A stretch of DNA of 64,000 bases from Paulinella micropora. Taxonomy: Eukaryota > Cercozoa > Imbricatea > Euglyphida. The stretch covers positions 241,810 to 305,809 of the forward strand of contig BJOX01000192.1 of the NCBI GenBank assembly GCA_009731375.1, written 5' to 3'. Below, piece by piece: positions 12,216 to 22,993 of the stretch; the first letter of the stretch is position 1, and each line of letters begins with the position of its first letter. Under the pieces are notes generated by a model. The model was not told the DNA's origin and made no database searches. It worked only from the letters and a program-made list of their open reading frames with translations. The position numbers were made by a program, and so were the translations under genes.

Positions 12216-12518
12216 GACGTTTATGCGCCTAGTAATAAAACAGTTACTACTTAGTCACAAGTATTAGTGTCAGTGACTGAAATACATACAACTTACATCT
12301 GAATGTTTGGAAAATTCATGAATAGAATAAAAATTCAAAATCTTATAATACAAATGTTTTACAATTTGTCATAAATTAATTAGACTTAAAATGTTTTAAT
12401 ATTAATCATACTTGTAGCATGAACGAAATGTAGCTACATCTTCATGCCTCCTCCTCCTCTTACTCCTCCTGTTCCTCCTCCTCCTCTTACTCCGCTGGAG
12501 TAAAATTCACCCAGAGCT

Positions 12519-13204
12519 TCATAGCTGCTGGTAACATATCATACCCCTTGAGGTGGCCGGACATCTCCAAGCCTGATTGCTTTGCCACTTGCCTTGAGAT
12601 GTCCGCTGGTAGGTTGCGCGGTTGCCAACAAAGATGACCACCTGCACATGTGGGCTGATTGTGAACACTTGCCTGATTGTGTCACGTTTACTGTCCAAGT
12701 AGTCTGTCAGCATCAAGTTGATGAATGCGTGGTACAGGCTGGAGTTTGCCAAGACTTCGCTTGCTCGCACACGAGATGTCAATTTCAGCGTGTTGATATC
12801 CAATCCTTCGATTTCTTGCTGGTCATACTCCTCTTCCTGTTGTTTCATCCATCTAGGAAATTCGGCGAGATCTGTCTTGAGATCATGAGGATCAACACAC
12901 AGTGCCATGAACTTGATGTTGTCTGGTGTACCAAGCGTCAAGCACTTGTGCATTATCTGATCGAACATAGTTACGACAGACATCTCGCCTGTTAGGTTAG
13001 CGCATAGGACATGACATCTATGCCAATAGCTCCTGTTACATCAGGAATCCGTAGGCCTGACCATTTCTTGTCCACATCCTTATCTGCCTTTACATATTTG
13101 TAGAAAAACTTGTGCAAGTTGGAGTGCCTGGGTAAGATGTGCAGCGGATGCTTTGTTTCGTTGAAAAGAAAATCCGACCAGAATGACAGAATCAGATCCA
13201 ACAC
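12519..13204 (-). pseudogene. Unrecognised minus-strand gene segment, one frameshift
   Basis: Two protein-like minus-strand frames adjoin, 13204-12992 and 12983-12519, in different phases. Together they would give about 220 residues. Notable stretches are LHILPRHSNLHKFFYKY, GAIGIDVMSYAL, PRWMKQQEEEYDQQE and HAFINLMLTDYLDS. The protein looks globular with an acidic mid-section. No family recognised. The upstream end faces the plus-strand gene starting near 13247, so the two are head to head. Confidence 0.45.
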
Positions 13205-13246
13205 ACCACCTTCGCACAGTTTTTTTTGCTTCCTCTAACTTGTTAC

Positions 13247-16200
13247 GAGCACTTGTGGCTGGCGAGCAAAATTCGCACCTGGGACTTAGGCAAAGTTCGG
13301 ATGGTAAAAGGTGACCTAATCAAGGAAGCAGCAAAGCTGCTCATTCGCGATTGCGAGAAGTTGGCTGGTACAATCCGAGCAGCTAAATATTCAGGTTAGC
13401 TACCAAAAATCCATCCTGCTTTTTGTAAACATGCTTGCAGATATTGACAGTCTGTCTACTTTTGTGTTGTATCCAAGCGTCTCTGTTTGTATGTGTGCAT
13501 CTAGGTGTGTTACAAAACACTGACTTCCTGACAGAGTTGCTGTTTATCACCTGTAAGGAAACAGGAAATATGGCGGTCAGATTGGCTGAGTACCTAGCTG
13601 AACGGGCCATGCGGAATAGAAAGAACAAGGACATAACCGCTGCGGAGATCAAAATCTGGGTACATATATACATTACACTAGACACGTGCACCTAAAAAAT
13701 ATATACTGCGCATGTATATGTGCGCTTGCTTCTTAGTGAACGAGTGACTGATGTGATGTCTAGTACTTACTTTAGGTAGCAAAGTTTGTTCATTCCTTGG
13801 TGTTTCGCCTACACAATCATGCAAACGTGTGGCCTTCACTTGTGTCGCTCGTGATGAGGTTCTCAAACGGCTGGACTGCAAGAGCTCGCTTGATACATCG
13901 ACGGACTGAAGCTGTTAGCACTCGCACAAACTACAGGATTACGGATGCGATGCTTAAGTCTTGGATAACAGACGATCTCATGCAAATGTATCACCCGGCG
14001 CTACACTATCGTGTAAGTATCTCTCTCTATCTCTCTTCCTCTTTCTTCCTTTCTAGATGTTTTCCTAAGTGGTCACTACTAATTTAAATTGGGTCGAGGC
14101 CAGGGAGGGAGGGGGGGGGGGGTTGCGTGTTTGTGTCAAGTACATGTAAAATTATGACATTGTGTATGAATATGTACACAAACAATCCCCCCCCACCCCC
14201 CCCCCTTTATAGCAACTGACAACATAAACTTCGACGCCAATCCTGAGCTCTGGGCAGGCAACGACGCAAAGAGCAAGGGAAGGACCGCATCTGCTGTGTC
14301 AGCGCAGGTGATCATCAAGCTTCGTCCGGACGCTACCAATGAGCACAAGAAGCTAGTGCATGACTACAAGAATGCGAGGTGCCGCCACCAGAACATTAAG
14401 TCTCTTATGGATGACGTGAAGAGGCCGCTGCAGAGCAAAAGTCAACAAGCACAGCTGCAAGAGCTGCAAGCAGAGCTGAACAACTGGAACAACGTGATTC
14501 GCAGGGTGCACAAGAAGATAACGGTATGCATAACTTGTCCATACAGAAATATTAGTAAGTGCTGACACTGTGTGCACGCGTGTGTGTGTGTGTGTGTGTG
14601 TGTGTTTATGTGTGCGTCTACATTTATAGGACATTGTACCTAAATGGAAAGAGCTTGATAACGACTGCCATGGCAAACTACCAGTGGGCCTCCAAGATCC
14701 TGTCAACATATACCCGTCAGAAAAAACCTATTTTGACCAGCTTAGAATGGTTCTGATTGACTTGGGCTTGGACAGATTGAAACAGCGACTTGAAAGTGGT
14801 GTGTTTGAATCAGACCTGATGTCGGCGCTGAAGCAGAAGTGGCGACAAGTGCTCAAACGAGATGAGCGGCAAAATCCAGATAAGACTGTCTTCTTGCCTA
14901 TCATAGTGCAGAAGCTGGATCGTTCCTCCTTGGACGCCATAGCAGATACCTTCCTACGCTTAACTACCTGGCAGGACCGCGAGTGCGGTCTGGGCTATCT
15001 GTGGGTGGTTATGGACGAAGGTGCATGGCGCCCTTGGAAATTGAACGCTGTAGAAAGCACACAGAGGAAGCGTTTTGGTAAATACAACAAGCTCTTGGCT
15101 ACTACTGGACCTCTCCATACTAGTTTTTTCCAAGAAAGGGGTACTGCTGACCTGGGCCTGCAATCACTGGCTGCGCAAATCATGAGTGAGAAACAGGCTG
15201 AGAAGACTACCGGCAAGAAGGGCATACACCGAACTGTCCTCGGCACTTTCATCGTCGTCTTTGAGGCTCTACTAGATCATTTTGTGGGATTGCAAGCTCT
15301 GCAGGATCGCGGGATACCTCTGCATGCGCTCACAGATCAAAAATAGACGACCGCAACAAACAAGCATTCGCCGCTATCATCGAGAAAATCCGGCTTGACA
15401 AACCTACATGGCGAGGCCAACTGGAGCAAAAGCATGGCGCCCGTGACCCAACAATGAAGTCTTTCTTGCGCTTGCTGTGGGATTTCATACCTGCTCTGCT
15501 AGCTATCATCCTATCCTAGTACAGAACTCCTTGTGGGGACTTCAAACTTTTCCTGGCGGCTAACAAGATGTTGACTCCTATCAATCTGATGCTGAATCAC
15601 TTCAAGTATGGGGAAGTGCAGCTGTTTCTTACCAGTGATATCACCAAGTGGCCGTCTTTGGCTCAACGGCTGTGGGTGAACTCCGGATGTGTGACTCCCT
15701 CCAAGCAAGGCTGGGACAGTCTAGCGATAGACGAGAGCATGGAAGAAGGGTAAGGCACCTAATCTAACGTACAGTAATGATAATGGTGACAGTGTGTGTG
15801 TGTTATAATATATATATACATATATATATATATATGCATGTGTGTGTGTGTGATGTATGATGCAGGCAATGCTCCCTGAAGATCTGTACTCAACGCGCTG
15901 TGCAAAAGGACATTATGAAGTCTGCTGACCTGCTGAACCTCATGATGCCAAAGGTCGAAGCCTTCATCGCCGCACTGGAGAATCCACACCGCCTAGGTAA
16001 GAAGAGGCGGCATGGCAACAGGAGAACAAACAGACACGTGCTAACTTTGCTACGTTTTTTGAACAAACAAGAAGTTGGCATGTTTTATCGGGCAAAGATG
16101 TGGTGCATAGGCAAGGCTGGCTTTCTACCATTGCGAGTTGCACAGCAAATGGATTTCGATGTGATGGAGCAGAAAGGATTGCAAGCTATGAAGTTTATGC

Positions 16201-16430
16201 GTGATGCCTTGCCAAGTCATGATTGGAATATCTTGAAAATGTCCACAGTTCACAAAGAAATAGCTAAACAAAATATCACTACCCGCATTCTCACCCTAAC
16301 TATTCACGACAAACCCAAGACCCCGCACGCACTGGAGAAGTTGTGGCGGGCTGCATTAGAAGCAGGAAGCAAGTCTGATAAAATGCTGACCAGGTCTTGT
16401 ATGAACGTCTCTCTCTCTCTCTCTCTCTAG
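13247..16430 (+). CDS. Multi-exon host gene of unknown function
   Basis: Six exons are supported by GT-AG borders and continuous phase: about 13247-13394 (includes TWDLGKVRMVKGDLIKEA), 13505-13659 (NTDFLTELLFITCKETGN), 13776-14010, 14213-14523, 14630-15752 and about 15866-16410. Introns are 100-200 bp and carry (TG)n or poly-C. The fifth exon contains DPVNIYPSEKTYFDQL and the sixth MFYRAKMWCIGKAGFLPL. In exon five the frame slips in an A5 run near 15340 and meets TAG at 15517-15519, so the gene is either decaying or misassembled. Lys/Arg- and Leu-rich helical character throughout, with no recognised domain. True start and stop are not certain. Confidence 0.6.
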
Positions 16431-16523
16431 ATCTCTCTTTCTCTCTCCTTCTCTCTCTCTCTCTCTATATATATATGCATATATATATATATATGTGTCT
16501 GTGTGTGTGTGTGTGTGTGATTA

Positions 16524-16930
16524 GTTGGTGACTCGTGGAAGCAGGGACGACGTTTGGTAGTCTGGTGATTCTTGGGTGAACAACAGGTACGATCCTTCAT
16601 CCGCGACACCCGCCCATGGTAAGTTCAGGGTAGCATAAGGTATTGGCAGGAGAAGTTTGCACTGTCTGAGGTGCTTTTCGACATCGACCATGCGTATGAA
16701 CTGACGAAAATATGGTGTTGCGAGCTCCGTGACAACCTTGGATATCTCTGGCACGTCATGATTCTGGAGCTTGTGTTTTTTGAGGTTCTGCAGCTGTTCG
16801 AGAAACATTTTTGTCAAAACGATAGATCTTTTGAGTTCCTGGCGAGGATACATGTAGGTTCGGATCTGCTCTGCGTAGTTGTAGGGTGCAGTTGCTTTAG
16901 CCTTGTTGGGCACAGGCTGAACTATTTGTC

Positions 16931-16935
<5 letters not shown>
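16524..16935 (-). CDS. Minus-strand exon of an unrecognised gene
   Basis: A protein-like minus-strand frame of about 135 residues lies between microsatellites. Segments include YAEQIRTYMYPRQELKRS, HDVPEISKVVTELATPYF and LNLPWAGVADEGSYLL. It begins just inside the (GA)n tract at 16933 and ends in the (TG)n/(AT)n tract near 16520, so both exon borders probably lie in or near the repeats. It does not resemble the plus-strand gene next to it. No family recognised. Confidence 0.4.
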
Positions 16936-16999
<64 letters not shown>

Positions 17000-17441
17000 T
17001 ATGTACGTATGCTTGGGTTGTTCGAGACATCTTGTTCCGAGGTTACTGGGCATCTTGGAGAGAGAGATAGAGAGAGAGATTAGGAGAGAAAGAGAGAGAG
17101 AGAGAGAGGGGGGGGGGGGGGAGCTGNNNNNNNNNNNNNNNNNNNNNNNNNNNNNNNNNNNNNNNNNNNNNNNNNNNNNNNNNNNNNNNNNNNNNNNNNN
17201 NNNNNNNNNNNNNNNNNNNNNNNNNNNNNNNNNNNNNNNNNNNNNNNNNNNNNNNNNNNNNNNNNNNNNNNNNNNNNNNNNNNNNNNNNNNNNNNNNNNN
17301 NNNNNNNNNNNNNNNNNNNNNNNNNNNNNNNNNNNNNNNNNNNNNNNNNNNNNNNNNNNNNNNNGGGGGGGGGGGGGGGGGGGGGGGTTCGCAACAATGA
17401 TAATAATAATAATAGTAGTAGTAGTAGTAGTAGTAGTAGTA

Positions 17442-17496
<55 letters not shown>

Positions 17497-17508
17497 TAAT
17501 AATAATAA
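16933..17508. repeat. (GA)n, 238-N gap, poly-G, (TAA)n/(TAG)n
   Basis: (GA)n at 16933-17108 interrupted by short unique sequence, then G-runs flanking an assembly gap at 17127-17364, then (TAA)n and (TAG)n to about 17508. G homopolymers on both sides of the gap suggest that assembly failed in a G-rich tract. Long open frames crossing this region are low-complexity. Confidence 0.95.
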
Positions 17509-17558
17509 TAGAACTAACCTTGGTCCTTGTTCTGTCCTAGTAGGTGCAGGAGATAGAG

Positions 17559-17900
17559 TCATTGGATCAAAGATCCATACGGGATTCCCTCGCCGGGCGT
17601 AGAAACTGATCCTTGTACTGTCTGAGATCCAATGCCGCGGCCGGGCGTGATGCTATATTGCATTGGAGGAAGAAGCATTGGAGATCCTGGAGTTGACGTT
17701 GGACGCTGCATAACCATCGGAAATCCATATGCGATCCCCTCGCCGGGCGTAGACACTGATCCTCGTACTGTCGGAGATCTAAGGCTGTGGCCGGGTGTGA
17801 TGCCATATTGCATGTTAAATCCAACGGCTGGCGCCGGATATCTAGGCTGAGAAGTTGACGGTGAGTGCTGAGGTTGCAATCGAACTCTGGGCGTGGGTCC
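17559..17900 (-). CDS. Pro/Gly-rich repeat exon, probably terminal
   Basis: On the minus strand, CCAG at 17904-17901 is a plausible acceptor, and an open frame runs to TGA at 17561-17559, 113 codons. It contains two imperfect copies of a repeat of about 45 residues, each with MQYGITPG or MQYSITPG followed by GSVSTPGEGI, spaced by PMVMQRPTSTPGSPM. The composition (Pro, Gly, Ser, Thr) indicates a disordered tail. An (AT)n tract lies in the presumed intron upstream. No family recognised. Confidence 0.45.
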   Translation of the reverse strand, partial: GPTPRVRLQPQHSPSTSQPRYPAPAVGFNMQYGITPGHSLRSPTVRGSVSTPGEGIAYGFPMVMQRPTSTPGSPMLLPPMQYSITPGRGIGSQTVQGSVSTPGEGIPYGSLIQ

Positions 17901-17904
17901 CTGG

Positions 17905-17971
<67 letters not shown>

Positions 17972-18002
17972 CCTACAAGTGTGCTTACATGTGTGCATGA
18001 GA

Positions 18003-18039
<37 letters not shown>

Positions 18040-18470
18040 TGGGTACTGTTGGACTGGCACTGTCTGAGTAGGTCTTGCTGTAGACCGCGCACCAGTACAT
18101 TTCGTAGTATGAGATGTCGCGCCTCGTCCGCTTTTCCGCTCAGGTCTGTGCACTTCTGCAAGCTGCGCGCGCGCGAGCAGTGTTGATCGTATCCTGTTGT
18201 ATCTATTATCTTTATTGGTCTGGAGAGAATTGTCGTTGGCTTGTCCTCTGTTGCACAGTATAACAATGTTATTATTTAACACAGTAAGTATGTATGAACA
18301 TATGTATGTATGTATATATGCATGTATGTATGTATACGTATGAGTAAACGAGGTTAGCTTGTCGTCCGTTGCACAGTAAAACATAACACAACAAGTATGT
18401 ATGTATGCATGTATGTATGTATGTATGTATGTATACGTATGAGTGACGGAGTGAGTCGATGAGTCAGTGA
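17905..18470. repeat. (AT)n, (GA)n and (TATG)n with a possible minus-strand exon
   Basis: (AT)n at 17908-17968, (GA)n at 18001-18038 and (TATG)n blocks at about 18290-18330 and 18395-18440. Between them, about 18050-18265 has protein-like minus-strand frames that could be an upstream exon of the gene ending at 17559, but borders cannot be fixed. A short segment containing TGCACAGTA followed by (TATG)n occurs twice (about 18240-18300 and 18358-18420). A 10-N gap follows at 18474-18483. Confidence 0.6.
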
Positions 18471-18483
18471 GCGNNNNNNNNNN

Positions 18484-18524
18484 AGTAGTAGTAGTGGTAG
18501 TGGTGGTAGTTAAATGGTAGTAGT

Positions 18525-18583
<59 letters not shown>

Positions 18584-18621
18584 AAAGAAGAAGATGAAGA
18601 AGAAGATGAAGAAGAAGAAAA

Positions 18622-18664
<43 letters not shown>

Positions 18665-18715
18665 TTGCTGTCTACCCCATGTGTATGTATGTATGTATGT
18701 GTGTATGTCGGTCGG
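18484..18715. repeat. (AGT)n/(AAG)n and (TATG)n at the broken end of Polinton piece A
   Basis: (AGT)n with a purine-rich AAGAAG interior to about 18663, then unique bases and (ATGT)n to about 18705. The protease gene of piece A loses homology to its copy in piece C right where this begins, so the microsatellite marks the truncation point. Confidence 0.85.
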
Positions 18716-19204
18716 TCTGTCTAACCCCGTAAATTTAAATCGCACTCCTTTTGCCCGCTCCATTAAAAAACCATAGCAAACCATCCACAGGTATCACTCG
18801 TATCACTCTGCTCTTTTACTTGATTAGCATTCATTAATAAATAACTATCTGGATTACTTCGGTCAATTAGCCGTTTCATTTGTTGTTGAAAGTCTTCCGC
18901 TGGCTCGTAAAGTGCTAACGGGTCATACACTTCAACACTCCTGTCTTTATAGACTTATCCATACGGCGATCCAATGAGACCCCGCTTGTTCGTGATCATC
19001 TAAGTTCATAATAAATCCGTATCGCTTTCTGCTTCCGGGCTTCAACTTGTAGATTTCATCGCTCGCTATCGCTCCGAGATACCATCCATATTTTTTCATT
19101 ATGTCATCTATTTCATTAGTCATTAGTCCCCGCCCCTCTCCCTCTTGCTCTTGCTGTGGCTCCTCTTGCTGTGGCTCGGGCTGTGGTACCTCTGGCTCTG
19201 GTTG

Positions 19205-19240
19205 CGAGGGGCTTTGCCACGTCACAACGCTCTGCTTGTG
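19205..19240 (-). repeat. 36-bp double-hairpin element, copy 1 (in frame)
   Basis: Read on the minus strand: arm CACAA, loop GCAGAGCG, arm TTGTG, then a degenerate second hairpin around GTGGC/AAA/GCCCC. It lies in the Pro/Glu/Gln-rich linker of the polyprotein, adds exactly 12 codons (HKQSVVTWQSPS) and keeps the frame. Confidence 0.85.
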
Positions 19241-20015
19241 TGGCTCTGCTTCTTGTTGCTGTGGCTCTGCTTCTTGTTGCTCTGGCTCTGGTTGCTGTTG
19301 CTCATTTCTACATTTATTTATAAGAGCATTGACATAATCTTTTTTTCTCATTGAATGAACCCATTCTTTTCGAGATAGATACTTTTTAATGTTTTCCACG
19401 GAAACACTTTATTAATCAAATCTTCTAATCCATTTCCCGTTTGTAATCCCAAATATTCTAAGAGTTTCTTTTTACTTCTTCCTTCTTTTGTCCTACATCT
19501 ATTTTATGTTCTACTATTTTGTCTATTATCCACTGAGATCTTTGGTTCCATCCTTTAACATCGTGGCCTTCTCGTTGAAGTTTATCTCTTAGTGCTTCAC
19601 CAAGAATTATAACAGTAAGTTTTTTCTCAATATTACTATTTCCCAATCCATTCTTTAACATCGCTTTGTATTTAGCCATCTCTAGTTGGTTTCCTAAATT
19701 TTGGTTCATTTTTTGAGTTTTTTCAGCGGTTTGTTGTGCTTGTTCAAGGTGTTTTTTAACTTCTCCTATTTTTGAACCTAACTCCATATATTTTCTTATA
19801 TCGCCCGCTAGTTGTATTTTACCATCATCTTTTAAACCGCTCAGGAAATCATCACCATAACCAGCATCTTTAATTAACTTTTCTGCCGATTTTAGTTCTA
19901 GTGGATTTACCGCCTGAACTTCCGGTGCCTGATATTGTGCTTGTGCCTGAACTTGTGGCTGTCCCTGCAGTGGTGGCATAATGTATTGATACTGCTGTGA
20001 TGGTGGTAATGCTTG

Positions 20016-20051
20016 TGAGGGGTCAAGCCCCGTCACAACGCTCTGCTTGTG
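20016..20051 (-). repeat. 36-bp double-hairpin element, copy 2 (in frame)
   Basis: Same unit and orientation as copy 1, with the second hairpin GGGG/CTTGA/CCCC. Compared with piece C (53475-53485), exactly 36 bp are added between the codons for NRM/NRI and QAL, giving HKQSVVTGLDPS. The empty site in piece C defines the borders. Confidence 0.9.
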
Positions 20052-20606
20052 CATCCTATTTTTTCTGTCTTCTTCATATTTTACATCTTCTGTGAGTTTT
20101 CTTTCTCTTCTTAATACCCTATCTATATCTTCCTTTCTTTCATGAATCTCTGCCAGTTCTCTTTTATGTTCCCTATCTTTTATCTCTTGTCTTTCCTTAG
20201 CATCTGCTATGTCTTTTCTTTCCAACCTTTTCTTTTCCTCTTCCATTTCATTACGTGCTGTCTTTTCTTTTTTCTCTATTGCTTCAATACCCTCATACTT
20301 TTCCTTTCTGAGTTTGTCTAAGTGGTCTTGAATTGCTGTTCTCGTATTTTGTTCAATCTCTGACAGGCTCTGGACTTTTCTTAAGTCTTCCTTCTTTGCT
20401 TTTTTCTTTGCTTTTGGACTGCTTAAGTATTTCATAAAAGTTTAACAATTTGAAGTGTGCTCATATCATTTGTCTTTTTACCGAAATTAAGATAATATTT
20501 TTTACCCTTCTGGATAATATACGGTTTACCACTCTTATTTCTATAAACCCGCGGTGGTCTTACCTTTGATATTTTAGAATTGCGCTTCATGCTTCGCATT
20601 CTCGCT

Positions 20607-20655
20607 TATAAAAAATCACAAGTGATTTTTGCTATAACACAAACTCGTTTGTTTA
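20607..20655 (-). repeat. 49-bp AT-rich double hairpin just before the polyprotein start
   Basis: Read on the minus strand: CAAAC/GA/GTTTG followed by AAAATCAC/TT/GTGATTTT. In piece C the same spot (between TTTAGAATA and AGCGGGAATGCG, about 52925) lacks the 49 bp, so this looks like an insertion. A closely related sequence lies at 60017-60067. It ends 8 bp before the start codon at 20599. Confidence 0.8.
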
Positions 20656-20749
20656 TATTCTAAAACATCGTTTTTTTTATTTTAGAAAAAAATAATGGTC
20701 ATCGATGTTTTGTGATGACGAAGTCAGAACAAAATATCAAAATTATCAT

Positions 20750-21063
20750 TTAGAATTTGAGTGCCCCTCGTCCGCTCTGCTTACCATAACCAAGTTTTGC
20801 AGCAGTAGACCCGATACGAGACGCATATGGAACCCCGACAACACCAAGGGCATTAGCGGTCTTTGAAATAATTTGTTATCGCAAAGGAATTTATTCACTG
20901 TCAATGCCATTTTCCCCATTTTTCGCCAGTTAATTTTACCACCTGCTTGTCCTTTGCCCTTCTTTCGTCAAGTCTTCTTTTTACCTCCAGCCATTGTGCT
21001 TGAGTTAATTGTTCGTTTACCGATTGTTGGAATGACTTCAACACGAGTTGTTTTCACTACCAT
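20750..21063 (-). pseudogene. Small basic putative minor virion protein (piece A)
   Basis: Counterpart of 52450-52760. The frame starts at 21063 and has a Lys/Gly-rich stretch (AGGKKKT) broken by TGA at 20970-20968. The conserved GQAGGKINW segment follows, then, after a one-base slip near 20875, the conserved C-terminal half with ANAL and a LGYGK ending. The layout (basic linker, amphipathic helix, Gly/Arg-rich end) resembles small capsid-associated proteins of Polinton-like viruses. That comparison is family knowledge and the function is inferred. It lies between the ATPase and polyprotein genes, as in piece C. Confidence 0.7.
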
Positions 21064-21111
21064 TATACTATGAAAAAAAAATTAAAAAAATCAAATAATT
21101 ATTTTGATATT

Positions 21112-21974
21112 TTATTTTAATCTGAAATTGAAATTCTTCCGTAATTCATCATCAACACTTGAGACATACAGAAAATTAAATCTCTCCTTTGTTGCTTCGT
21201 GATATTTTTGAAGAAAGTAGTCAAAGTCGAAAGATAGGTCTAAATGTTTATACACGAGTTCCATTTTGTACTGAGACTGGGCTGGAAAGATTAATAAATA
21301 ATCTAACTGCTTAATGGTTTCTGGCCGTAGGTCATTCAGATACTGGCTTGACATAATCACCTTTGATTTATAGTGTCTTACGGACTTATCTCTTAATCCA
21401 CTTCCTAAATCGTCCAAAACAAAAACAACCTCTGGCGAAATATACTTACTTGGCCCCTCTTTCTTCTCACCGCCTTCTTCCTTTTTCTTTTCTTTTCCGA
21501 AATAAAGAAATTGTGGCTTTTCTATTTCTTCTTTGTCCTGTTTTACTTCTCCTTCGTGTTGCTCGTCCTGTCTATTTAATTTGTCAAGTTCATAGTCTAT
21601 CACACAAGCAGAGCGTTGTGACGGGGCAGAGCCCCTCGCATTCACCCCATCTGATTTAAGAAATGTGTAAATGGCTAATGGGTTTCCCCTGCTCTTAAAG
21701 TGCTTTACCATTGCTTGATAAATGTAGTCCTTGTGAATTGTTGAAGCAATAATGACAATACGGGTTTTTCTATCTGTTGTCCTTTTCAGTATTTTAAAGA
21801 GTGCTGTTGTTTTCCCTCTTTTTTTCTGGCAAGTAGAAATATATTGGCATACGGCTCATTAAATAATTTATAACCCTTGGCTTTTTTGTCTCCGTTTCCA
21901 TCCTGCTTCACTGGTTTCACCTTTAGATTGTTAATTTTCATCATCCTATATTCTAAGTGAGAAATTCTAAACAC
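21112..21974 (-). pseudogene. ATP: Polinton packaging ATPase, FtsK/HerA type (piece A)
   Basis: Homologous to 51567-52391. The N-terminal half (21974-21786) ends at a one-base slip inside the Walker A loop (LLARKK). The second half resumes from about 21785 and includes the Walker B-like VVFVLDDLG and VIMSSQYLNDLRPE. Compared with piece C, a 7-codon deletion removes the segment after GSGLRDKSV, and a 36-bp double-hairpin element is inserted at 21603. The start is GTG at 21972, or an upstream codon, and overlaps the previous gene as in piece C. In capsid-forming elements this ATPase drives the genome into the procapsid. Non-functional as assembled. Confidence 0.9.
21603..21638 (+). repeat. 36-bp double-hairpin element, copy 3 (in frame, opposite orientation)
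   Basis: Arms CACAA/TTGTG around GCAGAGCG, then GGGGC/AGA/GCCCC. It lies inside the ATPase gene in the orientation opposite to copies 1 and 2 relative to translation, and adds 12 codons between DGVN and VIDY. Piece C has an uninterrupted DGVNVIDY at 51891-51914. Confidence 0.92.
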
Positions 21975-22317
21975 ACAACAATTCTTCCCGCTAAATTTCC
22001 TGTATCAATATTTCCGCTATCAGTTTCAAGGACTTTAAATGTATATTGCCCGTCCGACCAACCAACGATCCCCAAATTATAACTGAGTTTTGAAATATTT
22101 GCTGTGTTGCTGTCGGAGAATGTGCCGACAATTCCAATTCTGTCTTTCTAAAGAATTCTGGTTTTTGTCTCTGTTTTGTCGTTTAAGTAGTGAATAAATT
22201 TTACATTCATTCTTGTCGGTGTAAAAGACATCTGAATATTTTTATTAAATGTTTTGCTTCCTCCCACAAAATCATTCTCAGAAAAATAATCCGCTGATAT
22301 TTATATTCAGTAGCCAT
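21953..22317 (-). pseudogene. Conserved small Polinton protein (piece A copy)
   Basis: Homologue of the intact 51232-51588 gene. It starts MATEYKYQ at 22317 and ends LEFLT at 21953, overlapping the ATPase start. Frameshifts occur around the poly-A/T near 22270 and again near 22150. Function unknown. The predicted protein is beta-rich (GVVGWTDGQYTFKVLETDSG region conserved). Confidence 0.75.
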
Positions 22318-22344
22318 GACATATAATATATAATATATATAAAA

Positions 22345-22452
22345 ATGATTTTAATATTCTTGTTTATGTGCTCGTCTATTTCGCGGACAATGTGTGATTT
22401 TTTCATTTTAAATAGAGACTTTGGTCAGAAAAAAGAATTCAATCGGGTCTAA
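22345..22452 (+). pseudogene. Remnant of the signal-peptide gene (piece A)
   Basis: A 35-codon frame beginning MILIFLFMCSSISRTMCDF matches the N-terminus of the piece C protein at 51184-50936 (MLIILLFVWSAISRTACDF). The cysteine-rich body is missing or scrambled. The same relative place and antisense orientation in both pieces shows that this gene is an old part of the element. Confidence 0.65.
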
Positions 22453-22574
22453 ATAATAATTTTAATTGTATTTATATTAACAATGGGTTAAACGATTGTC
22501 GTTCATTTAGTGAAATTATTCCTTTATTCTGTGCTGGTAATAGTATGTGGTATAGGTCTCATATATATGAGTGC

Positions 22575-22915
22575 TCATTTCTTACCTGAAGAAGGTGAGG
22601 GTAAAACTACCCCAATTAAAAGTGTTAATAATCCGACATACACGTTTCCCACTTCGCAAGATATTTTCGTGTTTGAAAGTCTTATTATACACAATGTGAT
22701 TATAGCAATAATAATAGTCATCTGAAACAGATATTTAATAAGTCTGGTGTCAGTTTTTCGCTTAGTCATACAGCAGTTCCATTCGTTCTCAATATCATTG
22801 TCAATTTTTTTCTCTTCTGTCTTTAGTTCAATATCCAAACACGAGACTTTAATTCTGGAGTTAGGTCGCCATCAATTTCTATAATAGGTGGAGGTGGGTG
22901 TAATCTAGGAGGCAT
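22575..22915 (-). pseudogene. Small single-span membrane protein (piece A)
   Basis: Starts at ATG 22915 with a Pro-rich segment, then DGDLTPELKS, a slip near 22838, a charged stretch with NCCMTK, a hydrophobic span (TIIIAIITLCII) and a second apolar stretch near the end (VGLLTLLIGVVLPSPSSGKK). The natural stop is TGA, as in piece C. Probably a virion or infected-cell membrane protein; function unknown. Confidence 0.75.
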
Positions 22916-22928
22916 TTGAAAATACGTT

Positions 22929-22971
22929 GATTATCGCTTGCGATAATCAGTTAGGTGTTTTATGAAACACC
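22929..22971. terminator. Two perfect hairpins between fibre and membrane-protein genes
   Basis: GATTATCGC/TT/GCGATAATC at 22929-22948 and GGTGTTT/TATG/AAACACC at 22954-22971. They lie just upstream of the membrane-protein start and downstream of the fibre gene. Piece C has no room here, because its two genes overlap by a few bases. A role as transcript 3' end signal is an inference. Confidence 0.6.
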
Positions 22972-22993
22972 AAATACTTCCACTCTGATTTCG

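Larger units (their letters stand above)
18716..20599 (-). pseudogene. PRO: Polinton polyprotein with C-terminal adenain-like protease (piece A)
   Basis: The frame starts at the ATG at 20599-20597 (MRSMKRNSK) and is homologous along its length to 52931-54920. In order: a basic N-terminus; a long charged coiled coil (about 20390-20060); a Pro/Gln-rich linker; a helical domain; a KKYLSRKEW helix; a second Pro/Glu/Gln-rich linker; and a cysteine protease domain. The protease shows the adenain pattern: MTNEIDDIMKKYGWYLGAI, then catalytic His in GSHWIAVWI, the acidic residue in VEVYDP, and Cys in SDTCGW. Polinton proteases of this fold mature virion proteins. Frameshifts occur near 20440 (T run), near 19458-19400 and near 18946, and the end is replaced by microsatellite. 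It carries two in-frame 36-bp hairpin insertions. Confidence 0.88.

Noticed and set aside
20760-20790. A fourth, truncated 36-bp element in the small-protein gene
   Set aside because: The AGCAGAGCGGACGAGGGG string resembles it, but alignment with piece C shows it is the native coding end (GYGKQSGRG).
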